NCBI RefSeq assembly: GCF_020886315.1
Contig: NZ_AP025226.1
Location: 186,001-250,000 of the forward strand
Length of the DNA: 64,000 nucleotides
Source: Saccharolobus caldissimus
GTDB lineage: Archaea > Thermoproteota > Thermoprotei_A > Sulfolobales > Sulfolobaceae
Direction: 5' to 3'
The notes below the pieces were generated by a model. It was given only the letters and a program-made list of their open reading frames with translations. It ran no database searches and was not told the DNA's origin. The position numbers and the translations under genes were made by a program. The stretch's first letter is position 1. Every line of letters begins with the position of its first letter. Below, one piece after another: positions 31,313 to 42,194 of the stretch.

Positions 31313-34020
31313 TTTTCTTCAATAATAGATTTTTTAACTATTTCCAATATTTCTTCTTTACTTTTATGGTTTTCGAATGTTATCATTGCAAAAGTCCCCT
31401 TTCCTCCACCTTTTCCTCCGACCTTCCTTAACTCTTCAATAATCTTATCTAATTTTATATTACTAGATGAGGCTATCTGTAATCTATTTTTGATTATACT
31501 TAAAACTATATTGTTTTCTCTACTTGTTAATTTCTTCATTATTTCCTTAATCTCTTCATCGTCATCAATTTCCTCTATTACATAGATTTTAATTCCGTTA
31601 ATTTCAAATGGTTTCAAATTATTTATAATTATATCCTCAAATATTTTCCTATATTGAGTAAGGAGTCTTTCCGTCTTCTCGTTATCAGTAAGGAGTCTTT
31701 TTATTCTGGATATTAGTTGATCTGGACTAGTTTTTAATATTTTAGCTGACTCTTTTAATCGCGCCTCAAGATCTCTTATATAGTCTACAAGGGCACTTCC
31801 TGCTACATATTCCAGCCTTATTACTCCGTCTTGTATTTTCTCTACGTTAATTATTTTTACTGAGCCGATTTCACTGGTGTTACTCACGTGAGTTCCCCCG
31901 CAGCTTTCAATGTCCCAATCCTTTATTTCTAATAATCTTATTATAGGTGAATCTGGAACTCCACCTTCATATATTGATACGCCATATTTCATCTCAGCTT
32001 CCATCCTATTCATTTCAATAGGTCTAACTGGTCTTCTATCTGATATTACTTTATTTGCATAGTCTTCAATTTTCCTTATTTCTTCATCAGTTAACTGTTT
32101 ATGATGTGTAATATCTAATCTTCCCTTTTCTGGTGTTTTCTCTGCCCCAGCTTGCCATACATGTTCTCCTAAAACTCTTTTCGCAGCAGCTAAAATTATA
32201 TGAGTTGCGGTATGATGCCTCATTAACCTATATCTTCTCTCCCAATCTATTTCTCCCCTTATTATGTCACCTACTGAAATAGATGGTTCTTCATCTAAAA
32301 TATGGACTACTACGTCATTAACTTTCTGTGTATCAACTACCCTATATTTCTTATTCTTTGTTATATCGTAAATAAAGCCAGTATCTCCTAATTGACCACC
32401 TCCTTCTGGATAGAAAGCAGTTTTATCTAAAATTAAGTAATTTTTATATATTCCAATTACGTTTGCTTCAAAAGATCTAATATATTGATCTTTATAGTAC
32501 AATTTTTCAGTTGGAGACATTTTATTTGCGAACTCTATTATTTCTTTAGGAAGCTTAGTTTTCTCTAACTTGCCCTTTATTTGGGCAGTTTGGTGTCTTT
32601 TAGCTACTAATGCGTAAAAGTTATGTGGAATTTCTATTTTTATTCCTCTTCTTTTTAATTCGTCCTCTAAAAAGTCTGGAGGTATTCCATTAGAATCGTA
32701 TACTTGTATTAAATCCTCAATTGAAACTTCCTTCTTTTTAGCTAAAGTTGATATAACTGAAGGTACCTTACTTATCAAACTTTCGAATCTTTGTTGTTCT
32801 AATTCAACAGCATCTAGTATATAATCTTTATTCTTTAAAACTTGAGGAAAATCTTCTTTCCAAAAATCTATTTGCTCTTTTACTAGTTCATAAAGCCTTA
32901 TATCACTACCAAGTAGCTTTAATACTCTTAGCGCTCTTCTAATCACTAGTCTACCTAAATATCCTTCTCCAGAATTAGAGGGAACCAACCCGTCAGCTAA
33001 CATTAGTGTAATGGTTTTAGTGTGGTCTAAAATTTGGAAGACTCTAGCGGCTCTATTAAGTTCTTCATCTACTTTCTTTATATCAAGACCTAATTCTTTG
33101 CTAACTAATTGTCTATGTAATTTTATACTCTCAATGTTATCTGGATCTATCTTACCAGCAAATCTAGAAGCTACTCTCAGTAATTCCTCATCTACGTAAG
33201 GTACTCCTATCTTATTAAAGAATGTATACACTAAATTTCCATATATTGCGTGAAATGCCGTAGGTGTTTTTTGTGTTAACCATGCAATTCTCTCAACGCC
33301 ATATCCAGTATCTACTATTTTAAGATTTAATGGTATATAATTTCCATTTTCATCAATTTTATATTGCATAAATACTAATGTAGCTAGTTCTAGACCTCCT
33401 ACTGTTACTTCAAAACACGGACCTGCATTTCCTCCTCCCTCCCACCAGGATTCTTTGAAGTTGAGTTCGTTTTCTGGTATTCCTAATTCCTTTGTAAAGA
33501 ATTCACGAGCATACTCTACAGTTTCATCTTTCCAGTACACGAATTTATCAGGATAATTAAAGGCGTGATGTGCTGCCATTTCAAAGGTAGTTAAATGTCT
33601 TCCAAAGGTTATTCCTACATTATCTATATCTTCTAATCTTATAGAGGGCTGTGATATCACTAGTGGGTTTGCAGGAGGAGGAACTAGACCACTAGTTACG
33701 TGAGGCTGAAAATCTACTATGCTTGCTATAGTTAAATATAAATCTTCTCTCCATCTGGCTAATACTGGCTTAGGAGGAATTGGGGTGTGCCCTCTTTTTT
33801 CAAAGAATGAAATGAATTTTTTTCTTGCCTCTCTTACGCTTAAGGGAGGGCTTTTTATATCTATGTCAAAAAAGTAATAATCAGTGCACGGTATATCTGC
33901 ACAGTATTCTCTCTTTATATCTTTAGTCCAAAAAGGAGTATTACAAGATTTACATATTTTTCTTTTGTAATCATTTTTTAAAAAGAAATCTAATCTATAT
34001 TCTCCTTCATTAGCTTTCAT
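31309..34020 (-). CDS. alaS: Alanyl-tRNA synthetase
   Basis: It charges tRNA-Ala. The 903-residue protein has an archaeal N-terminal zinc-like cluster (CKSCNTPFW and YCADIPC), the class II aminoacylation core with FQPHVTSG and [12 protein letters not shown]-like motif, a tRNA-recognition helical region, the editing domain with zinc-binding HHTATH and SCGGTH, and a C-Ala domain ending with [17 protein letters not shown] element about 31 bases upstream suggests its own promoter after the ribosomal genes. Confidence 0.96.
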   Translation of the reverse strand: MKANEGEYRLDFFLKNDYKRKICKSCNTPFWTKDIKREYCADIPCTDYYFFDIDIKSPPLSVREARKKFISFFEKRGHTPIPPKPVLARWREDLYLTIASIVDFQPHVTSGLVPPPANPLVISQPSIRLEDIDNVGITFGRHLTTFEMAAHHAFNYPDKFVYWKDETVEYAREFFTKELGIPENELNFKESWWEGGGNAGPCFEVTVGGLELATLVFMQYKIDENGNYIPLNLKIVDTGYGVERIAWLTQKTPTAFHAIYGNLVYTFFNKIGVPYVDEELLRVASRFAGKIDPDNIESIKLHRQLVSKELGLDIKKVDEELNRAARVFQILDHTKTITLMLADGLVPSNSGEGYLGRLVIRRALRVLKLLGSDIRLYELVKEQIDFWKEDFPQVLKNKDYILDAVELEQQRFESLISKVPSVISTLAKKKEVSIEDLIQVYDSNGIPPDFLEDELKRRGIKIEIPHNFYALVAKRHQTAQIKGKLEKTKLPKEIIEFANKMSPTEKLYYKDQYIRSFEANVIGIYKNYLILDKTAFYPEGGGQLGDTGFIYDITKNKKYRVVDTQKVNDVVVHILDEEPSISVGDIIRGEIDWERRYRLMRHHTATHIILAAAKRVLGEHVWQAGAEKTPEKGRLDITHHKQLTDEEIRKIEDYANKVISDRRPVRPIEMNRMEAEMKYGVSIYEGGVPDSPIIRLLEIKDWDIESCGGTHVSNTSEIGSVKIINVEKIQDGVIRLEYVAGSALVDYIRDLEARLKESAKILKTSPDQLISRIKRLLTDNEKTERLLTQYRKIFEDIIINNLKPFEINGIKIYVIEEIDDDEEIKEIMKKLTSRENNIVLSIIKNRLQIASSSNIKLDKIIEELRKVGGKGGGKGTFAMITFENHKSKEEILEIVKKSIIEEK

Positions 34021-34060
34021 ATATTAAAAGAAAAGTATCTGAAGCTTAAAAAGTAAAGCT

Positions 34061-34381
34061 TTAACCGAATAATGATGCTAAACCACTTGCTATTTCTTCT
34101 TCGCTTGGTCCTTTCTTTTCTTCCTCTTTCTTTTCTTCCTTCTTCTCTTCAGCAGGCGCAGCAGCTTGTGCAGCTTGTGGTTGTGCAGCTACAGCTACTG
34201 GCATTGCTGCAGCATTCTTTAATACCTCATCTATGTTAACCTCTTTTAATGCAGCAACCACGGCTTTTAATCTTACTTCATCTACACTTATTCCAGCAGC
34301 TGTTAACACATTTTTTAGATTATCCTCGCTTATCTCCTTCTTAGCTGAGTGTAATAAGAGACTTGCATATATGTACTCCAT
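34061..34381 (-). CDS. rpl12: Ribosomal protein P1 / L12 (archaeal stalk)
   Basis: The 106-residue acidic stalk protein that dimerises on P0 and recruits translation factors. It starts [18 protein letters not shown] (dimerisation helices), has an Ala/Gln-rich hinge, a Glu/Lys-rich stretch and the factor-binding tail [16 protein letters not shown]. The same tail ends L10 next door. A GGTGAG site and an internal TATA-like element precede it. Confidence 0.97.
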   Translation of the reverse strand: MEYIYASLLLHSAKKEISEDNLKNVLTAAGISVDEVRLKAVVAALKEVNIDEVLKNAAAMPVAVAAQPQAAQAAAPAEEKKEEKKEEEKKGPSEEEIASGLASLFG

Positions 34382-34414
34382 ATCTTTTCACACTCACCTT
34401 ATCTTATTCTAAGG

Positions 34415-34422
34415 TATATAAA
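34415..34422 (-). promoter_or_regulatory. Possible internal promoter for rpl12
   Basis: TTTATATA between rpl10 and rpl12 would start transcription near 34391. Extra transcription of the stalk protein, which is needed in several copies per ribosome, would make sense, but the expected start falls after the GGTGAG site. Confidence 0.35.
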
Positions 34423-34429
34423 TTTTTTA

Positions 34430-35416
34430 TCATCCAAATAAGGAAGCAAGCCCGCTTCCTATTTCTTCTTCGCTTGGTCCTTTCTTTTCTTCCTTAACTT
34501 CTTCCTTCTTTTCTTCCTTTTTAGCTTCTACTTTTTGTACTTGAATTCCTAGATCTACTTTTCCACTTATGGCAGTTGCTAGCGCTAACGCGTTCAACAT
34601 AGCCTTAGTTAATATAAGCTGTGCAGATTCTGAAGTTATATATCCTATTTCGGCTGCTAGCGCTAACGCGTTCTTTGATGCTTTCGTAATAGTGAATTTT
34701 AAGACTTCTGGCTCTGGATATGCTATTTCAACTGCAAGAGTGAATGCATTTCTATACGCTTCAGCTATACTATTCTTATAACCTTCTAAATCTAACTTCA
34801 GGTCTTTTTCTGCAATTACTAAACCCTCATGATATGCCGCTTTAATTTTCAGTTTGACGAATACTGGCATTATTCCGAGTTTCTGTAATATTGGTAATGC
34901 TTCTAATGGAATTACATCTCCTGGTTTAGCTATAACTGTGTCTTTAACTACATGTACTTTCCCTTCTTGTACTCTGGTTTGCACTTTCAACTTTCCAAAT
35001 ACGCTTAATATAGGACCTGCGGGCATTCCAGTATCTCCAGCTGGTATTATAACCTCTTCTTCTGCTTTATCGCCCGGCCTAGGAAATCTTCTTAATTTAT
35101 AGTTTTCGAAGAACATATAGGTGCTGAAAGGATTATCATTAGTGAAAATAAACACATTAGGACCTGTAAGATAACCCTTAATTTTATCTATATCAATCCC
35201 TGCTTTCTTTGCGGCTATTTCAAATAATGTATTTTTGGTGACTTTTATTACAGCTTTACCTCTTAATTTTTTTCTAATTTCATGTAATTTGTCAGAAGGA
35301 AATCCCTCTAGACTACCTATTAGTATAGTTTTATTATTTTTAATCAAATTTACTAATTCTTCTACTTCTTCTACTTTCCATGCGGGGATTTTCTTATGTT
35401 TTAATGTTAATGCCAC
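34430..35416 (-). CDS. rpl10: Ribosomal protein P0 / L10 (stalk base)
   Basis: It anchors the L12 dimers to the 23S rRNA GTPase centre. The RNA-binding part begins [22 protein letters not shown] and includes [15 protein letters not shown]; a helical spine with three similar ANALALA-like repeats binds L12 dimers; the tail repeats [16 protein letters not shown] of L12. Length 328. The start is GTG at 35416, preceded by GGTGAAC. Confidence 0.96.
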   Translation of the reverse strand: MALTLKHKKIPAWKVEEVEELVNLIKNNKTILIGSLEGFPSDKLHEIRKKLRGKAVIKVTKNTLFEIAAKKAGIDIDKIKGYLTGPNVFIFTNDNPFSTYMFFENYKLRRFPRPGDKAEEEVIIPAGDTGMPAGPILSVFGKLKVQTRVQEGKVHVVKDTVIAKPGDVIPLEALPILQKLGIMPVFVKLKIKAAYHEGLVIAEKDLKLDLEGYKNSIAEAYRNAFTLAVEIAYPEPEVLKFTITKASKNALALAAEIGYITSESAQLILTKAMLNALALATAISGKVDLGIQVQKVEAKKEEKKEEVKEEKKGPSEEEIGSGLASLFG

Positions 35417-35426
35417 TTCTGTTCAC

Positions 35427-36077
35427 CTACTTTACTTTAATTACTTTACCCATTGTTGTCTTTACATATATATTTCTTATTTTTGATAGATTTACTTTAC
35501 CCTCTATTGTGTTTAACACTGCTAACGCATTTTCTGTTAAATCAGAGATCTGCTGATTCTCGGTACCAATAAATACTTGCGTTTGAGGCTGATCTTTTGT
35601 TTTTACTATTGTTGATCTCTTAAATCTTAATATATATTCCGTAATATCTGGAGTATTAGGTAAGGGTATAGGGAATTTTCCTCTTGGACCTAATGCAGGA
35701 CCAAGTATTCTTCCAGCCAGAGCCATTGATTCTGGTGAAATTAAGAACCAGTCGTTCTGGCTTGCCAATTTTTTAACAGCTCTTTTATTACCTTGCAGTT
35801 TCTGCAATTCTTCCTTAGTTAAGATTACATTTGGTTCGGCTTTCTTGGCATATTCTAACTGTTGAAAAGAAGGTACTACTAATACTTTTTTTACTTTCTC
35901 TGGTGGTTTTGGTAATACTACTATTTCCCTTAATTTCAGTTCTCCTTTTTTCATATCCACATCTTTAAAGGTAACTATTAGTTCCACACTTTGTATAAAG
36001 TTTCTCTTAGGGTTATTCTCTGGTGATAATGCTAATTTTAAGGATGATTCAAGTTTATCCCTATCAACTATTGGCAT
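35427..36077 (-). CDS. rpl1: Ribosomal protein L1
   Basis: L1-stalk protein of the large subunit and, in some archaea, an autoregulator of its operon. The 216-residue protein contains [20 protein letters not shown] near the start, the second-domain [15 protein letters not shown] signature and closes with [12 protein letters not shown]. It begins one base after the rpl11 stop. Confidence 0.96.
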   Translation of the reverse strand: MPIVDRDKLESSLKLALSPENNPKRNFIQSVELIVTFKDVDMKKGELKLREIVVLPKPPEKVKKVLVVPSFQQLEYAKKAEPNVILTKEELQKLQGNKRAVKKLASQNDWFLISPESMALAGRILGPALGPRGKFPIPLPNTPDITEYILRFKRSTIVKTKDQPQTQVFIGTENQQISDLTENALAVLNTIEGKVNLSKIRNIYVKTTMGKVIKVK

Positions 36078-36078
36078 C

Positions 36079-36591
36079 TTACTCTTTCACCTCTTTCCAT
36101 TCATTTTCATACTTTGCTAATAAATCATCATATTTTCCTTCTTCTACTTCTTTTACTAATTCTTTTGGATCTCTATTCTCAACTGTTAATCCTATTGATT
36201 TAGCAGTACCTAAAATACTCTTAACCGCAGCTTTAAGAGTTTTAGCTGTTAAGGAGGGTTTTTTCATTATTGCGACCTTAATAACTTGTTCTAACGTTAG
36301 ATTGCCAATTTTCTTATGTTGGGGATCTCCAGATGGCTCAGTAGCTCCTGCTTCCTTTAATAATAATGCCGTAGTAGTAGGAATACCTACTTTTATCTCG
36401 TATTTTTTAGTTATAGTATCTACTTCAATGGTTACAGGTACCGACATGCCTTTAAAACTACTAGTGGCCTCATTTAACTTTTTTATAACCTCTCCTACAT
36501 TTAGTCCTAGCTGTGAAAGTGTAGGAGCTAGTGGAGGTCCAGGTTTAACATTACCTCCTTCAACAACTATTTTTATAGATTTTGTAGGCAT
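36079..36591 (-). CDS. rpl11: Ribosomal protein L11
   Basis: It binds the GTPase-associated centre of 23S r[31 protein letters not shown] is the N-terminal domain (first and last parts shown: [24 protein letters not shown]); the C-terminal domain has [20 protein letters not shown] at 36591 is chosen over a GTG at 36603 since GGTGATT lies seven bases upstream of it. Length 170. Confidence 0.96.
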   Translation of the reverse strand: MPTKSIKIVVEGGNVKPGPPLAPTLSQLGLNVGEVIKKLNEATSSFKGMSVPVTIEVDTITKKYEIKVGIPTTTALLLKEAGATEPSGDPQHKKIGNLTLEQVIKVAIMKKPSLTAKTLKAAVKSILGTAKSIGLTVENRDPKELVKEVEEGKYDDLLAKYENEWKEVKE

Positions 36592-36599
36592 ATTTTTAA

Positions 36600-37058
36600 T
36601 CACCTCTTTGTCAGTCTAATTTGGTCTAAAGGAACTGTTACTTGTAAAGGAAATGCTGATTCTAAAATATTTAACACTACCTCTCCCTTAGCCTCTTCTA
36701 CTCTTATCACTTGAGCTTGAGTACCCCTAAATGGTCCAGAAACCACTTCAACTATATCACCCGGTTTTACTACAGGACCTACAGTCTTTCTTGAAACGAT
36801 TTTTAGGATTTCATCTCTAGGTAATAAACCATGGGCTAACCCCCTCGCATTTCTTATTCCACTAATTAATAACTTAATTATATGTAATCCTTCGGCTTCT
36901 ATCACTATATATCCTTTTAAATTAGGAGGCACTATAATTGAATATACCCCCTTTATATTATTTGTTTTTATTCTCTCTTCTAACATTAACGCTACAGTTA
37001 TTTCTTGCCCTCCAGTTACTTTTACAGCGTAATAATTTCTTGTTGTGGGTTTCTCCAC
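36600..37058 (-). CDS. spt5: Transcription elongation factor Spt5 (NusG homologue)
   Basis: With Spt4 it clamps RNA polymerase on DNA and promotes elongation. The NGN domain includes [19 protein letters not shown] and [12 protein letters not shown]; the KOW domain has [18 protein letters not shown]. The start is set at GTG 37058 ([10 protein letters not shown]), four bases after the secE stop with GGAG upstream; a TTG at 37073 overlapping secE is possible and would add five residues. Confidence 0.95.
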   Translation of the reverse strand: MEKPTTRNYYAVKVTGGQEITVALMLEERIKTNNIKGVYSIIVPPNLKGYIVIEAEGLHIIKLLISGIRNARGLAHGLLPRDEILKIVSRKTVGPVVKPGDIVEVVSGPFRGTQAQVIRVEEAKGEVVLNILESAFPLQVTVPLDQIRLTKR

Positions 37059-37062
37059 AAGC

Positions 37063-37251
37063 TCACACTCCAATTAGTGTTAATACTAATTGTATTATGT
37101 AAGCTAATATTCCAATTACAACTAATACTAATAAAGTAACTTTAAGATTGAGAGAGAAGAAACTCTTATCTGGTTTTCTAGCTACCGTAATTATCCTATT
37201 CCAATCCTCCCTAAGTCTTCTAAACCAACTTATAATCTTATTAGAGCTCAC
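37063..37251 (-). CDS. secE: Protein translocase subunit SecE / Sec61 gamma
   Basis: A single-helix subunit of the SecYE channel. The 62-residue protein has an amphipathic helix (IISWFRRLREDWNRII), the RKPDK hinge and a membrane helix. GTG at 37251 is chosen: a TATA box sits 27 bases upstream, so the operon message begins at this codon. An in-frame start at 37320 would lie inside ftsY and upstream of that promoter. Confidence 0.92.
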   Translation of the reverse strand: MSSNKIISWFRRLREDWNRIITVARKPDKSFFSLNLKVTLLVLVVIGILAYIIQLVLTLIGV

Positions 37252-37274
37252 AATAGTGTATATTAAAAAGAAGG

Positions 37275-37282
37275 TATTTAAA
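37275..37282 (-). promoter_or_regulatory. TATA box of the secE-spt5-L11-L1-L10-L12 operon
   Basis: TTTAAATA on the minus strand lies directly after the ftsY stop codon and is centred 27 bases before the secE GTG, so a leaderless GTG-initiated mRNA is predicted. Confidence 0.75.
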
Positions 37283-38318
37283 TTAACTGAAGAGTCTTTG
37301 GATGAACCAGTTAGGGTCAAACGGTGTTAGGTCTTCATAAGATTGACCTATGCCTAAATACGCAACTGGTTTATTTAACTCGTAAGCTAGTGATAATACT
37401 ATTCCGCCCTTAACATCTGCATCTACTTTTGTAAGGATTACTATGTCAAATCCAACATTATTTTCAAAATATTTAGCTTGTTCTAATGTGTCATTCCCGC
37501 CCAATGAATCAAGGATCAGAATTTTTAAATTAGGCTTAGCTATTCTTAAAATTCTTTTTAATTCATTTATTAAATCTGCATCCGTATGCATTCTCCCTGC
37601 TGTGTCAATTAAAACTGTGTCAATGCCCCTACTTTTCGCTGCCTGTATTGCGTCAAAAGCTACTGATGCAGGATCTGCTCCGTATTTGCCTTTGACAATA
37701 GGTATTTCCAATTTTTTTGCATGTATTGCTAACTGTTCTTGAGCTGCAGCTCTAAACGTATCTGATGCTGCTATTATTGATGTTATGCCGTTCTTTTTAA
37801 GCATATATGCGAATTTGGCTATTGTTGTAGTTTTACCTACCCCGTTTACTCCAAAAAATACGATTATATATGGCTTTTGAGATTTTTTTATCTCACTAAT
37901 TATGTCTATACTCTTGTTTTTAGTTAATATTTCTTCTATTGATTTTTTTAGACTATTTTTGACTATTTCTTCTAAGTCTTCTCCTCTTCTCACTTTTTTG
38001 CCAATTAAGTTCTTTTTCAAATCCTCCAAGATTTTTTCTGTAACTTCAAACGAGACATCGCTTTCAAGTAATTGATATCTTAATTCTTCTATTAATTCTT
38101 CTATTTCACTTTCCTTTATTTCCTTATATCTAAAAACGTCAAATATAGAGGTTTTTCTATCTTCTTTAGACGTTTCTTCTTTTCTACTTATTTCTTTAGG
38201 AGACTGACTTTTTGTTTGTGATAAATTTTCATCTTCAGTTTTTCTTTCCTTTTCTTCGCTTTCTCCCTTTAATTTATCTACAAAGTTTGAAAATGCTTTT
38301 TTTAGCTTATCAAAACAA
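37283..38318 (-). CDS. ftsY: Signal recognition particle receptor FtsY, start interrupted by a one-base shift
   Basis: The SRP receptor GTPase that docks ribosomes at the membrane. The G domain has GVNGVGKTTTIAKFA, DTFRAAAQEQL, DTAGRMHTD and TKVDADVKGG. The N domain and charged leader continue upstream of residue MEDLKK (TTG 38029) for about 95 codons with no stop: DKLKKAFSNFVDKLKGE, then SEIEELIEELRYQLLESDVSFEV. That extension has no ATG, GTG or TTG in frame. One frame over, TTG at 38318 with AGGTGG upstream reads UUG UUU UGA. Removing one T of TTTT would give MFDKLKKAF..., a normal FtsY start of 344 residues. Coordinates include the shift at about 38312-38315. Confidence 0.85.
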
Positions 38319-38320
38319 AA

Positions 38321-38764
38321 TTATCCACCTTGCTTTTGCCTGGCTGCGGCTTGTTGGATCTGATTTAATATGTCAACTATTTGATTATAAGCACTAGCAG
38401 CCTTTTGCAATTCATTACCTATACTTTGAGCTGCTTTATTAAGTTCGTCTCTTCTCTTATCTAGAATCTTCACTGCAGTGTCTGGATCGACTTCTGCATA
38501 ATAAGATAAACCTAAATGTACGGTCACCTTATTGATTTGTATTCCACTTACCTTAGCCATTAAATAACCCTTCTTATCTATAAATACCATTATATCGGTA
38601 TTTCCACTTTTCATTGCCTCTATTGCTTGTTTAGCTGAGTCTATTGAATTTATTGAATCTAAAAGCTCCAATTGTGTTTTCTGCAGAGAATCTATATATT
38701 TCTTTAAATAGTCTGCTTGGGCTATTAATTCCTCTAAGGATATGGCACCCTGACCCTGGCTCAT
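38321..38764 (-). CDS. pfdA: Prefoldin alpha subunit
   Basis: A jellyfish-shaped chaperone subunit that holds nascent chains for the thermosome. The 147-residue protein has the two long coiled-coil helices around a central beta-hairpin region ([34 protein letters not shown]). ATG at 38764 is used; a GTG at 38773 forms part of the upstream stop overlap. ftsY begins two bases after the stop. Confidence 0.93.
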   Translation of the reverse strand: MSQGQGAISLEELIAQADYLKKYIDSLQKTQLELLDSINSIDSAKQAIEAMKSGNTDIMVFIDKKGYLMAKVSGIQINKVTVHLGLSYYAEVDPDTAVKILDKRRDELNKAAQSIGNELQKAASAYNQIVDILNQIQQAAARQKQGG

Positions 38765-38769
38765 AATTA

Positions 38770-39030
38770 TCACACAATTATTTTTTCTAACTTAGCCAAC
38801 TCTTTTATTCTTCTATCCGCTATCTCTTCTTCACTTATCTCTCTAATTTCTTCTATTTTTATGTTATGTCTTTTAATTTTGTTTTTACTTCCAAAGAATG
38901 AGTAAATATATTCCATTGCTTGTTTTTCATTAAGCGCTCTAACTATTTTTACAAATTTTCTTCTTTCTGGGTAATGCGATTCTCCAAATAATGCAGTTCC
39001 CCTAACGAGGTAAAACTTTATCTCACTCAT
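38770..39030 (-). CDS. rpl18a: Ribosomal protein L18Ae (LX / L20a)
   Basis: An archaeal-eukaryal large-subunit protein of 86 residues. It begins [16 protein letters not shown] and has [27 protein letters not shown], shown in part, a single copy of the L18Ae fold. ATG at 39030 is preceded by GGTGAT inside the end of the aIF6 gene. Confidence 0.92.
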   Translation of the reverse strand: MSEIKFYLVRGTALFGESHYPERRKFVKIVRALNEKQAMEYIYSFFGSKNKIKRHNIKIEEIREISEEEIADRRIKELAKLEKIIV

Positions 39031-39031
39031 C

Positions 39032-39702
<671 letters not shown>

Positions 39703-39703
<1 letters not shown>

Positions 39704-39966
39704 CAGCTTTTAATAGCGAGTCTAACAAGATATATTTTTTCTCCTACTTTACTTACAACTACTCTTACTTTACTCCTTATCTTATCATTTCCATTTGTGG
39801 ATACTGCGCGAGCTACCAAGGGATCTATTATAACCTTTTCCGCGTTAAAATGCCTAGCTATAACTTTCCTTATGAATTTTATTGCCCTTTTACTTCTTCC
39901 ATTTCTTCTTCCCATTTTTATCCTTCTTAAATTAATTACCATTTCGAAATTATCCTTCTCCTTCAT
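39703..39966 (-). CDS. rpl31e: Ribosomal protein L31e
   Basis: A large-subunit protein near the exit tunnel, 87 residues. [34 protein letters not shown] and [20 protein letters not shown] match the family over its full length. It follows L39e by four bases. Confidence 0.95.
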
Positions 39967-39970
39967 TTAC

Positions 39971-40126
39971 TTACACCTTAAGTTTATTTCTTCTCCAACT
40001 CCTTCTTAGTGGATTAAATCTAACTCTTCCTCCAGTTTTTAAGACAACCCATATAGGGATTGGAACATTAGATTTCATAGCTTTGCTTAATCTTAACTTC
40101 TTGCCCAAGGGCTTATTTCTGCTCAC
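39971..40126 (-). CDS. rpl39e: Ribosomal protein L39e
   Basis: A 51-residue basic protein lining the exit tunnel. The translation from GTG 40126 begins [19 protein letters not shown] after the initiator and ends [11 protein letters not shown], a full match in length and pattern to archaeal L39e. The GTG overlaps the PDCD5 stop as GTGA; an ATG two codons earlier at 40132 would add two residues. Confidence 0.95.
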   Translation of the reverse strand: MSRNKPLGKKLRLSKAMKSNVPIPIWVVLKTGGRVRFNPLRRSWRRNKLKV

Positions 40127-40476
40127 TTCCATCCCCTTTCCTTTATTTGAATTCTGAACTCACGTCTATTTTGTTCTGATATTTGAGCTAATATCTGTTT
40201 TAACTCATCGTCAGTTATAGGTACTTTAATCCTCCCCGCTTGAGCTAAGGCTATTAATTGGTTTTCTAACGATTCTGCGAATTCAGGCTTTACTAACTTT
40301 ATATTAGTAAGCCTTTGTCTAGCTTCTGGCGTTAATATAACTCTTAATAAAGCTTCTTTTTGGGCTTCTATCTCTGCTTTTCTCTTCTTTTCTTCTTCTA
40401 ATCTCCTCTGCTCTTGTATTGCCTTCCTTCTTAATAACTCTTCTAATTCCTCATCTTCATATGTGTCTGAGGACAT
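40123..40476 (-). CDS. PDCD5-family DNA-binding protein
   Basis: A 117-residue homologue of eukaryotic PDCD5 (TFAR19), a small helical protein that in archaea sits with ribosomal genes. After an acidic start ([17 protein letters not shown]) comes a helix rich in Arg/Glu/Lys and the three-helix core with [20 protein letters not shown], shown in part, and [16 protein letters not shown] at 40476 follows GGGGTGA. Molecular role in archaea is unsettled. Confidence 0.93.
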   Translation of the reverse strand: MSSDTYEDEELEELLRRKAIQEQRRLEEEKKRKAEIEAQKEALLRVILTPEARQRLTNIKLVKPEFAESLENQLIALAQAGRIKVPITDDELKQILAQISEQNRREFRIQIKERGWK

Positions 40477-40488
40477 TTTCTTCACCCC

Positions 40489-40953
40489 TTATTCTAAATA
40501 TATTTTCAAAGAAGGATTATTGTCAGCCAACTCTTTAAATATTTCTAATGCTAATCTATCTAATAATGATCTTCCTTTTGGACTTAAAGTACGCCCTTTG
40601 TTTTTGATTTTTTGAACTAAACCAGCTTTCTCTAATTGTTGTAATATTAATCTATTAGCATGGCCAGGGGCTTTTACAAACTTCTCTGGTCTAGTACCCC
40701 TTCTTTTCCTCCCACCATATATTACTCTGGTTTTCTCTATTCCTATATTACCATTTATATATAATTTCCTCAGTAAGGACGCAGCTCTTATGTACCACCA
40801 CTCATCGGGATTATCTGGAACTCTCTCTTTAAAGCTTGCAGTTTTAGCGAAGATTGCCCACTCTGGAGGTGTAACTGTCTTTATATTTTCCTTGATATAC
40901 ATAGCTAATCTTTTTATGAATAAATCTGGAGGTACCATTTCTACTGTTATCAT
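40489..40953 (-). CDS. rps19e: Ribosomal protein S19e
   Basis: A small-subunit protein of 154 residues. [55 protein letters not shown] and the basic [14 protein letters not shown] loop are diagnostic. ATG at 40953 fits a leaderless start 28 bases from a TATA box; an earlier TTG at 40965 does not. It is the first gene of the S19e-to-FtsY unit. Confidence 0.96.
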   Translation of the reverse strand: MITVEMVPPDLFIKRLAMYIKENIKTVTPPEWAIFAKTASFKERVPDNPDEWWYIRAASLLRKLYINGNIGIEKTRVIYGGRKRRGTRPEKFVKAPGHANRLILQQLEKAGLVQKIKNKGRTLSPKGRSLLDRLALEIFKELADNNPSLKIYLE

Positions 40954-40977
40954 TATAAGACTCAATTAGAATCGTAG

Positions 40978-40985
40978 TATATAAG
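40978..40985 (-). promoter_or_regulatory. TATA box of the S19e-PDCD5-L39e-L31e-aIF6-L18a-PfdA-FtsY operon
   Basis: CTTATATA on the minus strand, centred 28 bases before the rps19e ATG. The plus-strand TTTAAAAT at 40987-40994 next to it may serve the divergent gene at 41025. Confidence 0.7.
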
Positions 40986-41024
40986 GTTTAAAATTTACTC
41001 TTTTCAATAACATATGAGTTTGGT

Positions 41025-42194
41025 ATGGGGTTTTATGTTGCAAACTTTCAGCAGATTAAGGAAGGTAAGACTACAGATATATATTTTGAAAGAACAGTTA
41101 AAACATTAGAGCATCTCGGAATAAAAGAAGCTAAAGTTAGAATGGAAATACACTCATACGGTTTACCTAAGGGGTATGAATGGGCTGTTTTCACAGGCTT
41201 AGAAGAGGTACTTCAATTATTAGAGGGAATTCCAGTCACAGTTTACGCAATGCCAGAAGGTAGCTTGTTTAAAGAAATAGAGCCAGTAATGATTATTGAA
41301 GGTAATTATTTAGATTTTGGAATTTATGAGACTGCATTTTTAGGAATATTAAGGCATTACTCTAGTATATCTACTAAGGCTGCTAGGTTAAAGGCATTAG
41401 CCCTAGATAAAACCTTACTCTTCTTCGGACTTAGATCTATTCATCCAGCTTTGGCTCCAATGGCAGATAGAGCTGCATATATAGGCGGCATGGATGGAGT
41501 TTCTGGGGCTATGAGTAAAGAATATTTAGGAGTAGAACCATCAGGAACAATGCCTCATGCTTTAATGTTAGTTGTGGGGGATAACGTTACGGCGTGGAAA
41601 GCGTTTGATGAAGCGATGGGACCGGAAGTTGCAAGAATAGCGTTAGTTGATACTTTTGAGGATGAAAGAACTGAGGCTTTGAAAGCAGCCTCATTATTAG
41701 GGAATAGATTGTATGGAGTTAGGTTAGACACTCCATCAAGTAGGAGGGGGAACTTTAGAAAAATTATTCAAGAAGTTAGATGGACTTTAGATATAAATGG
41801 TTATAAGCACGTTAAAATCTTCGTTAGTGGGGGAATAGATGAAGATGACATAATTAGTTTGAAAGATATAGTAGACGGTTTTGGTGTAGGTACGAGCGTA
41901 GCTTTTCCTCCTAGTGTAGACTTTAGTGCAGATATAGTTGAAAAATATGTTAACGGTAAATGGGTTCCATTTACTAAGAGAGGTAAATGGCCAGGTGCTA
42001 AACAAGTATATAGATGTGGAAAGGCGTTAAATGACATAATAACATTGTTAGATCAAAAACCTCCATCTCCAGAATGCAAGCCTATGCTTGAAAAATATAT
42101 GGAAAACGGAAAGATTATAAAACCCTTGCCTTCCGCTAAAGAGATAAGGGAATACGTAATTAGGCAGTTAAAGGAAATAGCGGAATCTAGCTAG
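41025..42194 (+). CDS. Nicotinate phosphoribosyltransferase
   Basis: It converts nicotinate and PRPP to nicotinate mononucleotide for NAD salvage. The 389-residue protein shows [35 protein letters not shown], a substrate loop [12 protein letters not shown] and the phosphate-binding [12 protein letters not shown] with DGFGVGTSV. The last motifs rule out quinolinate phosphoribosyltransferase, which is shorter. The 3' end overlaps the convergent PhoU gene by eight bases. Confidence 0.9.
   Translation: MGFYVANFQQIKEGKTTDIYFERTVKTLEHLGIKEAKVRMEIHSYGLPKGYEWAVFTGLEEVLQLLEGIPVTVYAMPEGSLFKEIEPVMIIEGNYLDFGIYETAFLGILRHYSSISTKAARLKALALDKTLLFFGLRSIHPALAPMADRAAYIGGMDGVSGAMSKEYLGVEPSGTMPHALMLVVGDNVTAWKAFDEAMGPEVARIALVDTFEDERTEALKAASLLGNRLYGVRLDTPSSRRGNFRKIIQEVRWTLDINGYKHVKIFVSGGIDEDDIISLKDIVDGFGVGTSVAFPPSVDFSADIVEKYVNGKWVPFTKRGKWPGAKQVYRCGKALNDIITLLDQKPPSPECKPMLEKYMENGKIIKPLPSAKEIREYVIRQLKEIAESS

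Noticed and set aside
37283-38029. A 248-residue FtsY beginning at TTG 38029
   Set aside because: It would remove most of the N domain, which is encoded in frame upstream; the shifted start near 38318 explains the data better.
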